This document shows positions 49,701 through 64,000 of a stretch of 64,000 nucleotides of DNA, one piece after another (positions within the stretch are counted from its first letter, which is position 1; every line of letters begins with the position of its first letter). Under the pieces are notes generated by a model that saw nothing but the letters and a program-made list of their open reading frames with translations, was not told the DNA's origin and did no database searches. Origin of the DNA: Cucumis sativus (lineage: Eukaryota > Streptophyta > Magnoliopsida > Cucurbitales > Cucurbitaceae); assembly GCF_000004075.3 (NCBI RefSeq), contig NC_026655.2, forward strand, positions 21,623,489 to 21,687,488, given 5' to 3'. Made by a program: the position numbers and the translations under genes.

Positions 49701-52700
49701 CATAGTTCACCATCTCCTGGTCGTAAATCACCATATCGATCATCTTCGCCTATGCAACGTCTATCATTATCACCTGCACATCGAAGGTCACCGGCACTTG
49801 ATAAGCATAATAGATCACCATCACCCACGAGGCATCGTAGGTCACTATCACCAATTAGACGTCGTCGTTCACCTTCACCTGTTCGGCGTCGTAGATCACC
49901 ATCACCTAAATGGCGTCGTAGATCACCATCACCTGAGTGGCGTCGTAGGTCACCTTCACCAGGACGACGTCGTAGGTCACCTTCACCAGGACGACGTCGT
50001 AGGTCACCATCACCAGGACGACGTCGTAGGTCACCATCACCAGGACGACATCGTAGGTCACCATCACCTATACGACGCTGGAGGTCACCATCTCCAATAC
50101 GACGTAGAAGGTCACCATCTCCAATACGACGTCGAAGGTCACCATCCCCACCACGACGTCATAGGTCACCATCTCCATATCGTCGAAAATCACCTTCCTT
50201 TGTGCGTCGTCGTAGGTCACCATCTCCATCACATCGTCGTAGATCACCGTCTCCGGCGCATTACCGCAGATCACCATCACCTATTAAAAGCCATAAGTCT
50301 CGTTCTCCTGTGCGACGACCTATGTTACCTTCGCCCTCACCCACACGCAAATTGGATAGGTCATCCCCCCTTGATCATCGCAGAACACCCTCACCTCTGG
50401 AACGTAGATCTCCATCAACCTCTTTAAGCAAATCTCCTCCATTGCTGCAAAGGTCATCTCCAGGACTTCGCAAGAGATCAAGCCCTTCTCAACATGGTCG
50501 TAGATCCACATATGGTCGAAGTTATTCATCAGAGGAGCAGGAAAACCCATCCCCTGTCAAAGTAAAATCTGCCCAACATCGGAGGAGGTCTCTGTCTCAA
50601 TCTCCCATGGACAGAAGCAGGTAATTCACTTTTCTTGTGTTAAGCTTGCACCCTGTATTGATTTTCTCTACCTACTTGACTGCATATGCGTTTAATGATT
50701 GTCGACAATAATGTACACACAATTTGGACTATGTCAGGAATCATACCTTACACAAGCTATGTTAGTAATTTGTTGATCAAAACTGCTAAATGTTTAGAGT
50801 ACTAGCCATCTGCCGATGATTAAATTTTCAGGCTGTGGCTGAAACATTTTAGTGCTTGAATTTGTGAAGTATTTTAACTTAATATTTTATGTCGAGAGCA
50901 TTACAATTTTTTTTGTGTTTAATGATTGTCGACAATAGGGTTGGATTGTTTTGTGTTTGGAATTCTTTTGACATTCTTTGGAGCATTTGGAAGATAATTA
51001 GGAGAACTTCTAGAGGATTCAGAGACGTTTAGGAGAGAGACTTGGTCCCTTGTCAAGTTTAATATCTCTTTTTGGGCTTTTGTTTCTAAGTCCTTTTTTT
51101 TGTGTGTATAATTTGCTTGTTTTGCCTCCTATTTACCTGTCTATTCGTGTAGCCTCTTTTGTAACCTTTTGATTTTTCTCCACATACACTTTCTGGATGG
51201 ATGATAAGTTTATCTTGTAGTTTTCAGTGTTCTGAGATCGTATGATTGGTTTGTGGGATTAACATGCACAGAATTCTCCTTTATCTTGATGTCCTTTCAG
51301 ATGATTAAGGTTCATGGTTTTGTTCACATCTTAAAATTGTGATACAGAAATGTTCAGACATCTCCAGCATCCCAACTACCTTCTAGATCTTTAAGATCAC
51401 CAGAAAGGGATGCTAAGGAAAGGAATAATTCCAATAACAGAGCACGAGCGTCATCATCGTCTTTGGAGAAGTCTCCAGCACCAGCAAATTCTCCACCAGT
51501 TACAAGTAGTGCTAATGATGATAGGAGGTGGTTATTTTTTTACTTTATCATAATGCCTAGTGTATTTTTATTTAATGATCTTTCAAGGTCTTTTGGTTTA
51601 TATGCCCATTTTATCTTTGGGAGATCATCTACATCTTGTCCTTAGTTTTCCAAGGAAGACAACGGAGTAATTTACTTATGATGGCAGGTTAAGTTCTCCA
51701 CAATCACGGGCAAAGCAGCATCGTCGTGACACAAGGGGAGAGGAAGAAGTGGCCACCTACACTAGGTGAGTTTAATTGTTCGAGCTAATGAATTCACCTA
51801 CACCATTTCAGTGAATGAACTGGTGTAGATTTCGAGATTTCAACTTTATGGATATATAGATAAAGTATTGATATTGATGGATACTTCTATAAATAAAGAA
51901 ACTGATAAAATTATTTAAATTAAGAATTGATTTATTTTTATTTCCAAACTAAATTATACTTCCAAATTATTTGTTTTTACTTCGAAACTGAATATCAATG
52001 TTGAACACTCCAATTTATATGGATATATCGATGTAATGTTTCAATCCTGGATTTTGATCTATTTAACTATATTGTTACTTGTTGGGAGAAATTGGTTTTC
52101 CTGTTCTGGATTTTTTTTTTGATTATATTTTTTGTAGGGAGGGTGGGAATCTTGAATCTAGGTCTTCATTGAGGAAATCACTGAATTCTTCAATTGTTGG
52201 CAAAGTCCCTTCACCTGGAAGGTTAGTTTACGGCCTTGTTCCTGATGTTTTGCAATTTAGAAAGAAATATTAGGAACTAAAGACCTCATTCTCTATCTCT
52301 TTGGAAAATGTATTCAAATAATTTTATCCTCTATACGTTAAGTTGCATGCCTGTGGCTCTTGTTTTTGTTATTTTTCAGTGATAAGCATCCTCAAAGGGA
52401 TGTGCCTGGAAGTCCCAATCATAAAAAATCTTCATCAGCACACAAAGAACCTTCACTTGTTGAGGAGCAGCAGCTGTCATATTCAAGAGAAGATATGAAA
52501 CATGATGAAAAAAGCCACTCACGCCGAAGTAAGGCCAAGGAAGACACTGAACTTCCATCACTCGAAAATAATAATAACCGACGCGATGACTCAGATTCTG
52601 ATTTGGAGGAAGGCTATAAGCGTAAAGCTGGAAGTAAGGAGAAGAAAAGACACAGAAAATCAGACAGGCGTGACACTTCTTCGGACTCTGAAGACAGCTA

Positions 52701-52998
52701 TGATTCTGAATTGGAGAGGAAGGAGAGCAGGAGGAGGAAGAAGGAGGAGAGGAGGTTGCGGAAGGAGAAGAAGCGCCAAAAACGTGAAGAGCGTAGACGC
52801 AAAAAGGAAGAGCGCCGTGCAGGGAAGACAAAAGCTAAGAACCTCAGTGATAACTACTCGGATGATGATGATCAAGCTGCAAAGGAAGAGTCTTATCACA
52901 GCGATGATGCAGACGAGGCCGAGCAGAAAAGGCTAGAGATCGAATTGAGGAAGAAGGCACTGGAATCATTCAATGCAAGGAAAGGAACAAGGTCCTGA
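46771..52998 (+). CDS. SRRM1-like splicing protein with PWI domain and RS repeats
   Basis: Exons 46771-46791, 47101-47190, 47364-47486, 47897-48064, 48154-48240, 48378-48511, 49487-50620, 51348-51527, 51688-51765, 52138-52221, 52380-52998; 905 aa. Phases are 0 for the first five junctions and 2 for the last five, each splitting an AG|N codon. The PWI domain spans about residues 28-128, with RPWI at 49-52; it binds RNA and DNA in human SRRM1 (SRm160), a splicing coactivator that also affects 3' processing. A charged helix follows (QKKREKENREIEEQRSKN). Exon 7 encodes the RS domain with many RRRRSPSP units, and the last exon a Lys/Arg/Glu-rich tail (RRRKKEERRLRKEKKRQKRE) with SDSE clusters. It is expected in nuclear speckles. 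The Arabidopsis counterpart is probably At2g29210. Confidence 0.93.
47556..47598 (+). repeat. Microsatellite (TTC)n(TTA)n
   Basis: About nine TTC units are followed by about four TTA units, in the third intron of the PWI/RS gene. It should be length-variable. Confidence 0.9.
49840..50260 (+). repeat. Coding tandem repeat of 27-bp RS units
   Basis: Units such as CGTCGTAGGTCACCATCACC plus a variable codon encode RRRRSPSPx. Copies between 49950 and 50050 (CCAGGACGACGTCGTAGGTC) are almost identical; those at the edges are diverged. This is the core of the RS domain of the PWI/RS protein. Confidence 0.85.
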
Positions 52999-55900
52999 AT
53001 TTTTTTGTGCGGTGCATTGTCATATGAATTATTTGGAAGTAACCTTAAATTTCAGATTAGTCTGTACCAAACACATCATCTCATCTCTCCACATAAGAGT
53101 TACTTTGTTCATCTGTAGCTTCCCTTAACGCCATGAGGCCGAATTGATAAATGATGAATTTCTTGGATGTTCCTAAACTCGAAACAGAATATTGCCTTCT
53201 AGAGTTAATGAGTAAAGTTTCCATCTGCAGATCTCTTGGGTTTCTTGAGCTTCTTTTGGAGTTCTTTTAGAAGGCGGCATTGGATTGATAAGGTAGATGA
53301 TACCTACATTGTAGGGATCAAGGTCCTTTCATTTTGCTATTGAATGTTTTATGGCATTTGAGTATTTAGCCACTAGAGAAATTTTATTGAATGTTTTACA
53401 TAATGTTCATCAGTTTTTTTTTTTTTTTTTTTTTTGCACATGACCCTTTGTGAAAAAGACCATTTCCATTACACAATGTTTTTTTTTTCAAACTGTTTAT
53501 TTATTTATTTTTCATAATTTAGCATTGATTTTGGAAATACTCACAAAATGTAGACAACAAATAGAAATAGATGACAGTACTCTAAGTTTAATATTTTCTA
53601 GAAAACAAAGTTAAAAATTAACCTAAACTTGTTAACTATTTTGTTCTTATTTGAAGTTTTTGAAATTCGTGCTTGGTTTTACTTTCCTTGAAATAGATTT
53701 GAGTTTCTAGTTAAAATTTTACATCGATACTTTGAGCAATTTTGCCATTTATTGTGCTTTAAATGTTTTAGAAAAACCAAAATAAGCTTTGAAAACTAAA
53801 AAGTAATGACTTTGTGTTTAGTTTTGTCTTTTTTTTCCTTTTATTTTTTTGGTCCCATATTTCTCCAATTATCGGTAACATTTCATCAACTATATCAAAA
53901 TGAATAAAAATATTCACAAATATAATTAAATATTACTATTTATCTATGATAGATTACAAAACTACTATCGCATAAATTGTGTTATTTTACCATTTGAAAA
54001 CTACGTTTTAGTTTTGTTCACGGTGTTGAAAACCATTTAAAGGTGAAATTAGTATTTATAAAATCAAATAATATTGTTTTAAAATCGTTTTTATTTTTAA
54101 AATTTGATCAATAATCCAATTGTTCATTCAAAAAAGATTGTCATAATAAACAAGTTAAAAAAAGGAAAAAAATTTCTTTTTCTAAAAGTTAAAAATTAAA
54201 AACAAAAACACTACCAAAGAGAAGTTAAACACATACACGCACATACCAAAATGTGTAAAAATAAATTTAAAGGACATCAGAACAACCGAAAGAAAATTCA
54301 AAAACTAAAATAGACTAAAAAAAATAGAGGGATTATCTTCTAAGTTATGTTAAGTAACTATTCGTTTTAAGAGTTCTTTTTAAAATATAAATTTTATTTT
54401 CTTAATTAAACACTTAAATTCTTAATCACATAAAATAAAAAAGTGTCACCACGAACTACTTTGATAAAACCTAAATAAGGTTTAGAATGTTGATGTCGAT
54501 GAAAATATCGATATTTAGTTTTTTAAAAATTTGGATGTTGAAGGATATTTCTAAAAAAAAGTTATATAAAAATGTTTCTAAAATAAATTTAAATTAATAA
54601 ATGAATATTTTTATTATTTTCAAATAAGCAAACATGTGTATTATATATATATATATATGCATACATGCATCCATGTATGGAATGTATACGTTTATATATA
54701 GATATACGAATGCATGTGTGTATGTATGCATATTAGTGGAAATTTATTTTGTGTGTTTCCTAAGTTGTTTTACAATCTAATGAAAATATAAATTCATCTC
54801 TTATATTGGTATAAAACTCATAAAAACGTGAAAATATCGATATATCAGTAGAATTTTAATACTTTGAATAAAAGCATGTTAATTAAAATTTACTATTTTT
54901 CCTTAAATTCAAAAATATAACTATCCCATAATTCAACGAGTAAAATGAAAATTCTACAACTTTTTTTACACTGATATATTATTGTGGTATAAATTCGAAT
55001 CAACTAAAAGACCTCGTAGAGTCTATTGACTTGTTTGTGCTTCTCTAATCGTGATGACATATATATATACACATACATATACATATGTACATATATATAA
55101 ATATATTGTAATAGTCAGTAGCATTCAGATTATAACCTCAAACTTAGAAAAAAAAATAAATGTTAATTATGATTGATCAAATAACCAGGGACAATCATCT
55201 CTCAGTTGGGTTTTTTATTTTTTAAAATTTAGAAAATAATATATACTTAGTTTCACATAATTTTTTTTCCAATGATTTCATTTTTAATACTTTTTAGTTG
55301 ATGAAAAATTACTAAAATCTAAAATAATGTATACTCATTTTCACATATTTATAGCCAATTTCAAAAGTGCTAATATTTTTTTAGTTAATGAAAAACTACT
55401 TTAATTTTTTTAGTTAAATTATGCAAAGATAGATGGCAATAACAAAGAAACATATTAATGAAAGTAATTTTTGTAAGCTTTATGTTAAATTTGATAACTA
55501 TTTTATTGTTTTATTTTTTATTTTTGAAAATTAATAACATCTCTCCATATACATTTTTATTGTTTTGTTATTTACGTTTTAGTAATCTTTTAAAACATCT
55601 AACCAAGTTTAAAAAATCGAGTGTCTTTTTTGGAACGGCCTTCTTGTTTTTTAAAATTAAATCTATAAAAACTACTTTAATATATTGATTTGTAAGTTTG
55701 TTATCTATCGTTTTCTCAAAACTAAAAACTAAAATTTAAAAAGTAACTTTTACTATGAAAAAATAATAGGTTTTTCTAAAATCGGTTTATATTTTTAAAC
55801 TTGGACTAAGAAACTCTAGTAGTTATGAAAATTATGATCAATGATGTATTTGAAATAAAAAATCACGAATTTAGAAAAACAAAAAATAAAAAGAATTTTT

Positions 55901-56801
55901 CTTTTCATAGAACAGAAAAATCATGATCAAGAATGATTAAAACCATGTTCAAAATAAAAAATAAAACCAAATGGTTTGCTAGCCAACTTTAATGAAGACT
56001 AAAATGTAACTTTTGAAAACTTTTTTTAAACTTATCTAGAAAGAGATAAATGCAAACATAAAATTTCAAAAATAGAAAAATAAGATCATAATCGGTTCAA
56101 TCTTAATTATATTTTCGTAAATCAAAATCTAAATGGATGTATATATGATAAGCTAAAGTTTAAAAATTTGAGGGTGAAGTGCAAAGAATAATACAACTCT
56201 AACTCCATTATATATTTTGGAAGCTTATATAATATAGTGATAGTGTATCAAAACCCTAGAGGTTTCCACTTCCTAACACAATCCATCTTTCTATCCAAAT
56301 CCACACCCAAAGCTAAAAACCCTAATTTTTCCTCTAATTTCTTTTTCAGTTTTCATTTTCCCATTTCCCTTTGCCACAAGTCTATAACCAAATAAATTAA
56401 ACCCTTAATTTGTTTAATAAGTTTATAGATTGATACCAAAATATCTTTTTTCTTTTACATTTAATGATATTTATGAACCAAAATTATATATAAACAGTAA
56501 ATATATATTGTATCTATTATTTTTACAAGAATAAGTTTCCATTGATAAAACATCACATAAAACACACATACAATATATTTTGGGGACCTTGTTGCTATAA
56601 AGGGATCCATATATATCATATATACTAATACATAGAATTACTATAATTTTGATTAAGTTTGGGATCCATATATTAGGATAAAAATGATGTAATAATATAT
56701 ACAATACCCAAAGAATATGTAATTGTTTTTTGGTAATTAAAGATGAATGAGTTAAATTCATTAATGTTCTCAATATATAATGTAACTTTCAATCAAATAA
56801 T
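52999..56801. other. Intergenic, very AT-rich, no gene seen
   Basis: The stretch starts with the PWI/RS gene 3' UTR. T- and A-homopolymers and TA repeats (near 53415-53436, 54641-54657, 55058-55105) dominate. A degraded MITE-like phrase lies at about 53905-54000. At 56240-56350 a leader-like stretch with AAACCCTAG and AACCCTAAT motifs has no plus-strand ORF after it. About 56460-56801 is probably 3' UTR of the zinc-finger gene. Confidence 0.5.
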
Positions 56802-57377
56802 TCAAAAGAAATGTGTAGTCCTACCGGTAGGGAGTGATGATGACGAAGTGGAGTTTTGTGGTTCGGGTCCTAATCTAAGCTCAAGATCGAGCTCGGAAAC
56901 GGACGAACCATGTCGAGATGGCGATCCTAGCTTTGAATCACAATCAACGTCGATCGGAAGAACTTGACGGATCTCCAAGTTTTGATCCATGTTTGAAGGA
57001 TTATTTTCGACAAAAAGTGGGAGTTGTTGAAACTCTTCGGAGATTAGGGTTTCCTCTAAACCACCTTTGCTTCGTCCATGCTCTTTTCTAGTAGATGGTG
57101 AGATGACGACCCACGGCAACCTTGTTGGAGTACTCATCATCTTCGGAGTGTCTACAACCATCTTGTTTGGTGATGACGACAACGACGATGTCGTTATCGA
57201 TTGCTTGAGCTTGGCCTTCTCTTTTCTATGTATGTTCATATGGCCTCCTAAAGCTTGTGCATTTGTGAAGCCTCTTTTACAAAAATTGCACTCATAAGAC
57301 CTAACTGTTGATTGATTTACACCACTTTGTTCTTCTTGATACTCACAGCTTGCATCTTCTTGTTGATCAATTTCCAT
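56802..57377 (-). CDS. Single C2H2 zinc-finger protein with EAR motif (SUPERMAN/RBE/TAC1-like)
   Basis: This is an intronless gene of 191 aa. One plant Q-type C2H2 finger lies at residues 28-50 ([16 protein letters not shown], ligands C30, C33, H46, H50), followed by a basic KEKAKLK tail. The C-terminal LDLELRLG (163-170) is an EAR repression motif that recruits TOPLESS-type corepressors. A single QALGGH finger near the N-terminus plus a C-terminal DLELRL motif is the layout of the SUPERMAN/RABBIT EARS/TAC1 group, whose members control organ identity or cell division. Which member it matches cannot be fixed here. Part of the Ser-rich middle (about 60-80) is low complexity. It is flanked by 3.8 kb and 2.0 kb without genes. 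Confidence 0.9.
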   Translation of the reverse strand: MEIDQQEDASCEYQEEQSGVNQSTVRSYECNFCKRGFTNAQALGGHMNIHRKEKAKLKQSITTSSLSSSPNKMVVDTPKMMSTPTRLPWVVISPSTRKEHGRSKGGLEETLISEEFQQLPLFVENNPSNMDQNLEIRQVLPIDVDCDSKLGSPSRHGSSVSELDLELRLGPEPQNSTSSSSLPTGRTTHFF

Positions 57378-59381
57378 GGAAAAAACAGAAAGAGAGAAAA
57401 AGAGTCAAACTTAGGTTGGAAAAAGATAATATTTATGGCCAATTTCCCTTTGGGAATGAACTATAAATTAGAAAGGGAAAGAAATTGAATGTTTATAATA
57501 ATTTTAGATTCAACCCAAAGGACAAACAACCATCCAAACTTGGTCATGTGTGTGGTGGAGTAATTTATGATTTCAAATATACAAATTAGAAAAATATAAT
57601 TTGCTATAAACTTCCATTCCCAGTGTATTACAGCTTATGTATAATTAATATATTTTCATGGTCATGTGTGTGTCACTAATATATTTTCATGGTCATGTGT
57701 GTGTCACACCGCCCAAACGTTATAGGATTACACATGTTAATTATCTCACGAGATTAATCGATGTATACATTTTTTCATAATTAGTGGTTGTCATTTCTAT
57801 TATTTTTCTCATTCTTAGGAGTATATATTATATTTTTACTATGTATACCAGAGGTAGTAATTTTTTTTTGATTTTGTAAAAAAATTGAAGTGGTAATGAG
57901 ATGACCCAACATTATATTACTTATTTACTTGGTGATCAATTTCATCCATATCAACACCATATTTCAAGTTAGACAACACATTGTTTTCTTATACAAACTC
58001 TAAACAACTATATATATATATTTTTAAAAAAAGTGCAAATACGTACTACAATTACTTAAAAACTACCATAGTCCGGCCAAATAAAGCCATATACTTATGA
58101 GCTAATAGAGAGAGTATATTTCAAAAACAAAGAGATCTATTGTTCAAATCTTCCAACTACTGTTATACTCGAAAAGAACTCATGGTTATCTACCTTTGTC
58201 CTTCCCTAACCTCGTTAGTAAAAAATAACTATCTCTAATAACTTTGGGACATTAATCTTCATATATATATATATATATAAAATGTAATATAAAAACAAAT
58301 ATCTGCCTTTCTCCCTCTTACAAATTGATCTTATTATTATATTGGTCCAAGATGTCTTTTGCATTGGAATTATCCCCCAAAGTGTTTATATGCTATTTTA
58401 CTTTTTTAAAAAAATGTTTATAAATCAATTTATGCTTTATAGAGAGAGAATTTGATTTTGCCATTTTGCAAAGAAAAGGAAAGCTGGTGGGAATTGAAGG
58501 ATCCAACTTGGCTAATTAGCATCTAAAATTTGCATTTGATTTGCCACTTGGAGACCCTAAGTGAGCCAAATATTATATGCTTTACATTACAATGAAAATA
58601 GTTATAAATAAATACATGTTTTGATTGGTTCCATTTTTAGAGGTTTTGTTTAATAATAATAAAAAGAAACCTAATTATATTACATAATTTATAATTGGAT
58701 GGATTGATTTAAAAATTAATTTTATTGGTTAAAACTTATTTTGATGTCAAATTTTGAACGATCTAAACATACACAATTTTCACTTTAACGTGGAATCAAT
58801 CGTAAATTTGTAATTCTAACACGAATACTACGTCTACTACAAGAAAGATGCTTAAGTTAGCAAGAGATCTATGTAAAAAGTAGTAAATTTTAGTATAAGA
58901 TTGGAGTCGCTATCTTTGAGTGCTAGAGCATGCAAGAGGTCCGATTTGTTTGGCCTTTGGTTAGGGTCGGTGTCAATCCAAGTCGAGATTGATCACTTTA
59001 TTTTTGCTATATTTTGGGCCTATGTGATCACCTGGGCCGAGGCATATGCATGAGGCATGCCCCATTGGCTTGAACCAAGGCTTAAGTTAGCCTCTCTTTC
59101 TAGGTCCTCTTAATTCTAAGTTGCTACTTTCAGTGTAAATCATACTATCAATTTTGACACATTTGGTAGTGTGGTTATTAGATTAGTCTAACACTAAAAT
59201 TTGATTGTCCACAAACTATTTTCCATTGTGAGTTGCTGTGATTTTATAAACTGAACTTCTTATTTGAGTGTTTTTTTTCCATTGTTAAGAAAAAGCTTGT
59301 ATAATATTTAGCACAGCAAATCGCATGGTAGCAAAACCTGCAATCTGTTGAGGCCATCCCCCAAAGCGAGAGGGCAGAAGA
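57378..59381. other. Intergenic between the zinc-finger gene and the SDR gene
   Basis: The zinc-finger promoter should lie at the left. TAATATATTTTCATGGTCAT followed by 'gtgtgtgtc' occurs twice in tandem at about 57647-57705 (period about 30). TA repeats lie near 58012 and 58259-58279. Stretch 58890-59110 has transposon-like text but no ends or domains that I can define. Confidence 0.5.
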
Positions 59382-62434
<3,053 letters not shown>

Positions 62435-62807
62435 TGTGAGACCCCCAATCATACATACGTATGTTAGGAAGGGTAAGAAGGGAAACTCACCAACATGTAA
62501 GGAGAGAGAATGAGTGGGAAATAAAAGAATGTGCAGGTGGGTCCCACTGGGTAGGAATTTGAGGGTGAGTATAAATAGAATGATTGAGAAATAGGGATAG
62601 GTAACTTTTTGGTTATCTTTTAGGAAAGGGAGGCGGCAGCAGCTGATAGGAGAGGGGTATCCTTCTTGTGAAGGGTGCAGGTTTGTTCTTGTTGTTCATT
62701 GTTCTTGTTTTCATTCCTTATTGTAGCTGTAACTTTGGGCTATATATATTCTGTCTCTGTTTAGCCCTAGTTGGGTATTTATTTAAAAAGGGTGTAGAAT
62801 CCTAACA
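62435..62807 (+). repeat. 5' LTR of the retrotransposon
   Basis: It starts TGTGAGACCCCC and ends AATCCTAACA (TG...CA), 373 bp. A TATA-like TATAAATA lies at 62570-62577. It shares the start pattern TGxxAGACCCCCAATxATACA and the TATA context with the solo LTR at 13309, suggesting related families. Confidence 0.85.
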
Positions 62808-62809
62808 TT

Positions 62810-62821
62810 TGGTATCAGAGC
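62810..62821 (+). other. Primer-binding site (initiator tRNA-Met)
   Basis: TGGTATCAGAGC, two bases after the LTR end, is the standard plant PBS complementary to the 3' end of initiator methionine tRNA, used to prime minus-strand cDNA synthesis. Confidence 0.9.
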
Positions 62822-62864
62822 CCGACAAAAAGAAAAAAAAAAACTGGGGGTGGTGACGCGTCGC

Positions 62865-62993
62865 ATGGCACAAAGACAAATGGAGGAACGAATGGAAGGA
62901 ACCGAGAAGGAGTTGCTGAGCATGAAAGAAATGCTACTGGAAATGAAGAAATACTATGGAAAGACTGACAGAGGAACTAAGAGAGAATCATAG
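62865..62993 (+). CDS. Short leader frame of the retrotransposon (broken gag N-terminus?)
   Basis: Forty-two codons, Met/Glu/Lys-rich and coiled-coil-like, end in TAG. The amino-acid style continues in another frame beyond about 62955, and the main gag frame begins in a third register at 63008. This suggests that small indels split an original longer gag, but a true short leader ORF cannot be excluded. Confidence 0.5.
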   Translation: MAQRQMEERMEGTEKELLSMKEMLLEMKKYYGKTDRGTKRES

Positions 62994-63007
62994 CTATAAG
63001 AAAAGAG

Positions 63008-64000
63008 ATGAATCCGGAAACATCTGATGGATCCAGCATGAAGTTGAAAGGAAAAGTAGAAGAATCGGAAGTCTGTAATGAGGTAAATGGAAGCAATGTG
63101 GATCGAAGTAAGTACGCAAAGTTAGAAATGCCTATGTTCTTAGGTGAAAATCCAGAATCCTGGGTATATAGAGCAGAACATTTCTTTGAGATGAACAACC
63201 TGCCAGAAAACGAGAAGATCAGAGTGGCGGTGGTCAGTTTTGGGCAAGAGGAAGTGGACTGGTACAGGTGGACGCATAATAGGAAGAAAGTAGAGTCATG
63301 GGAAGATTTGAAAGGGAGGATGTTTGATTTCTTCAAGGACTCGGGACAAACAAGTCTAGTGGCACGCTTGATTAGGATTCAACAAGATGGATCCTACAGT
63401 GAGTATGTGAAGAAATTTGTCACATATTCAGCTCCCCTCCCTCACATGGAGGAAAGTGTGTTACGAGATGCTTTTCTGACCGGTCTGGAACCCAATCTTC
63501 AGGCAGAAGTCGTTAGTCGTTTCCCTCGAACATTGGAAGATTGTATGAGGGAGGCTAAACTAGTCAATGATCGGAATGTAGCAATGAAATTGACTAAGAC
63601 CGAGGGCAGGACAGTGGAACCAAAGAAAAAAGAAGAGTATGCAGGAAAAATCCAAGATGGAACAGACAAAGGCTACATGAGGAGGACAGATTTCCCCATA
63701 AAACAAGTAACTATACCTATTAAGGGTAGTTATCAAAAAAGTGAACCTCCTATCAAACGACTTTCAGACGCAGAATTCAGGTCCAGATTGGATAAGGGCC
63801 TATGTTTTAAATGCAATGAGAAATATACACCAGGGCACAGATGTAGAGTGAAGGAAAAAAGGGAGCTGATGTTATTTATCATGAATGAAGAGGAGAGCAA
63901 GGAAGAGGAAGGCAAGATGGAAGAGGAACCAGGGGAAACAGTGGAATTAAACCATCTGGATTTTGCTGAAGGGGAGGAAATAGAATTGAAGACAATCCAT
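63008..64000 (+). CDS. Retrotransposon Gag (gag-pol frame, 3' open)
   Basis: 331 codons from ATG 63008 to the window edge without a stop. Residues about 48-145 form a Retrotrans_gag domain (WVYRAEHFFEMNNLPENEKI, DWYRWTHNRKKVESWEDLK). A basic linker follows, then a zinc knuckle CFKCNEKYTPGHRC at residues 266-279 with ligands C266, C269, H277, C279, and an acidic stretch leading toward protease. In intact Ty3/gypsy elements this frame continues into protease, reverse transcriptase, RNase H and integrase. Gag packages element RNA into cytoplasmic particles. Confidence 0.88.
   Translation, partial: MNPETSDGSSMKLKGKVEESEVCNEVNGSNVDRSKYAKLEMPMFLGENPESWVYRAEHFFEMNNLPENEKIRVAVVSFGQEEVDWYRWTHNRKKVESWEDLKGRMFDFFKDSGQTSLVARLIRIQQDGSYSEYVKKFVTYSAPLPHMEESVLRDAFLTGLEPNLQAEVVSRFPRTLEDCMREAKLVNDRNVAMKLTKTEGRTVEPKKKEEYAGKIQDGTDKGYMRRTDFPIKQVTIPIKGSYQKSEPPIKRLSDAEFRSRLDKGLCFKCNEKYTPGHRCRVKEKRELMLFIMNEEESKEEEGKMEEEPGETVELNHLDFAEGEEIELKTIH

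Larger units (their letters stand above)
62435..64000 (+). mobile_element. LTR retrotransposon, Ty3/gypsy type, 5' part
   Basis: The element enters the SDR exon at 62434/62435 and runs past the right edge. It has a 373-bp 5' LTR, a primer-binding site complementary to initiator tRNA-Met, a short frame, and a long gag-type frame with a zinc knuckle that is still open at 64000. The expected target-site duplication is GAGGT (62430-62434); the other copy is outside the window. The gag and CX2CX7HXC knuckle style fit plant Ty3/gypsy elements; pol order is not visible. Confidence 0.9.

Noticed and set aside
49840-50260. CRISPR-like direct repeats
   Set aside because: They are coding RS units without unique spacers, in a plant nuclear gene.
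49798-50427. 209-codon His/Asp-rich frame
   Set aside because: Alternative frame of the RS repeats in the PWI/RS gene.
62977-63336. 119-codon minus-strand frame
   Set aside because: Antisense of the retrotransposon gag frame.

Overview
The window is nuclear DNA from a dicot plant. It is AT-rich, its genes are mostly split by GT..AG introns, there are large gene-free stretches, and it carries LTR, LINE-like and MITE-like elements. The LINE 3' end and a TA-rich inverted-repeat element look like families I associate with cucurbits (melon, cucumber, gourds), so a cucurbit is my best guess; this is inference.

Layout. (1) 31-5838 (+): an ABA 8'-hydroxylase (CYP707A), its first exon(s) off the left edge and its last exon separated by a 3.2 kb intron. 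(2) 5839-16778: 11 kb without a convincing gene, with a 24-base poly-C tract, a hairpin MITE, and a solo LTR with target-site duplication nested in the 3' end of a dead LINE. (3) 16779-18005 (-): a plastid-targeted membrane methyltransferase-like protein (ICMT/PEMT fold). (4) 23296-24306 (+): the intronless clock gene LUX/PCL1, with evening-element-like motifs and a G-box upstream. (5) 29521-33749 (-): TOC75, the chloroplast outer-envelope protein import channel, 7 exons, 809 aa. (6) 37088-39438 (+): an LTI65/RD29B-like stress protein with a minisatellite-coded repeat domain. (7) 40152-43679 (-): a plastidial sugar/H+ symporter of the D-xylose-symporter-like 3 type, 14 exons. (8) 46771-52998 (+): an SRRM1-like PWI/RS splicing protein, 11 exons. 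(9) 56802-57377 (-): a one-finger C2H2 repressor with a C-terminal EAR motif. (10) 59382-62434 (+): a plastid-type tropinone reductase homologue (SDR) cut in its fifth exon by (11) an LTR retrotransposon of Ty3/gypsy type (62435 to the right edge).

There is no operon-like organisation. The genes are ordinary plant housekeeping and regulatory genes, several linked to the plastid or to ABA and stress. Two gene groups recall Arabidopsis neighbourhoods (LUX with TOC75; CYP707A2 with the PWI protein and the tropinone reductase cluster), suggesting conserved microsynteny. I found no new biological system. The most interesting items are the LTR insertion in the SDR gene together with its missing catalytic tyrosine, the decayed duplicate of a TOC75 exon end, the nested LTR-in-LINE, and the expanded CYP707A intron.
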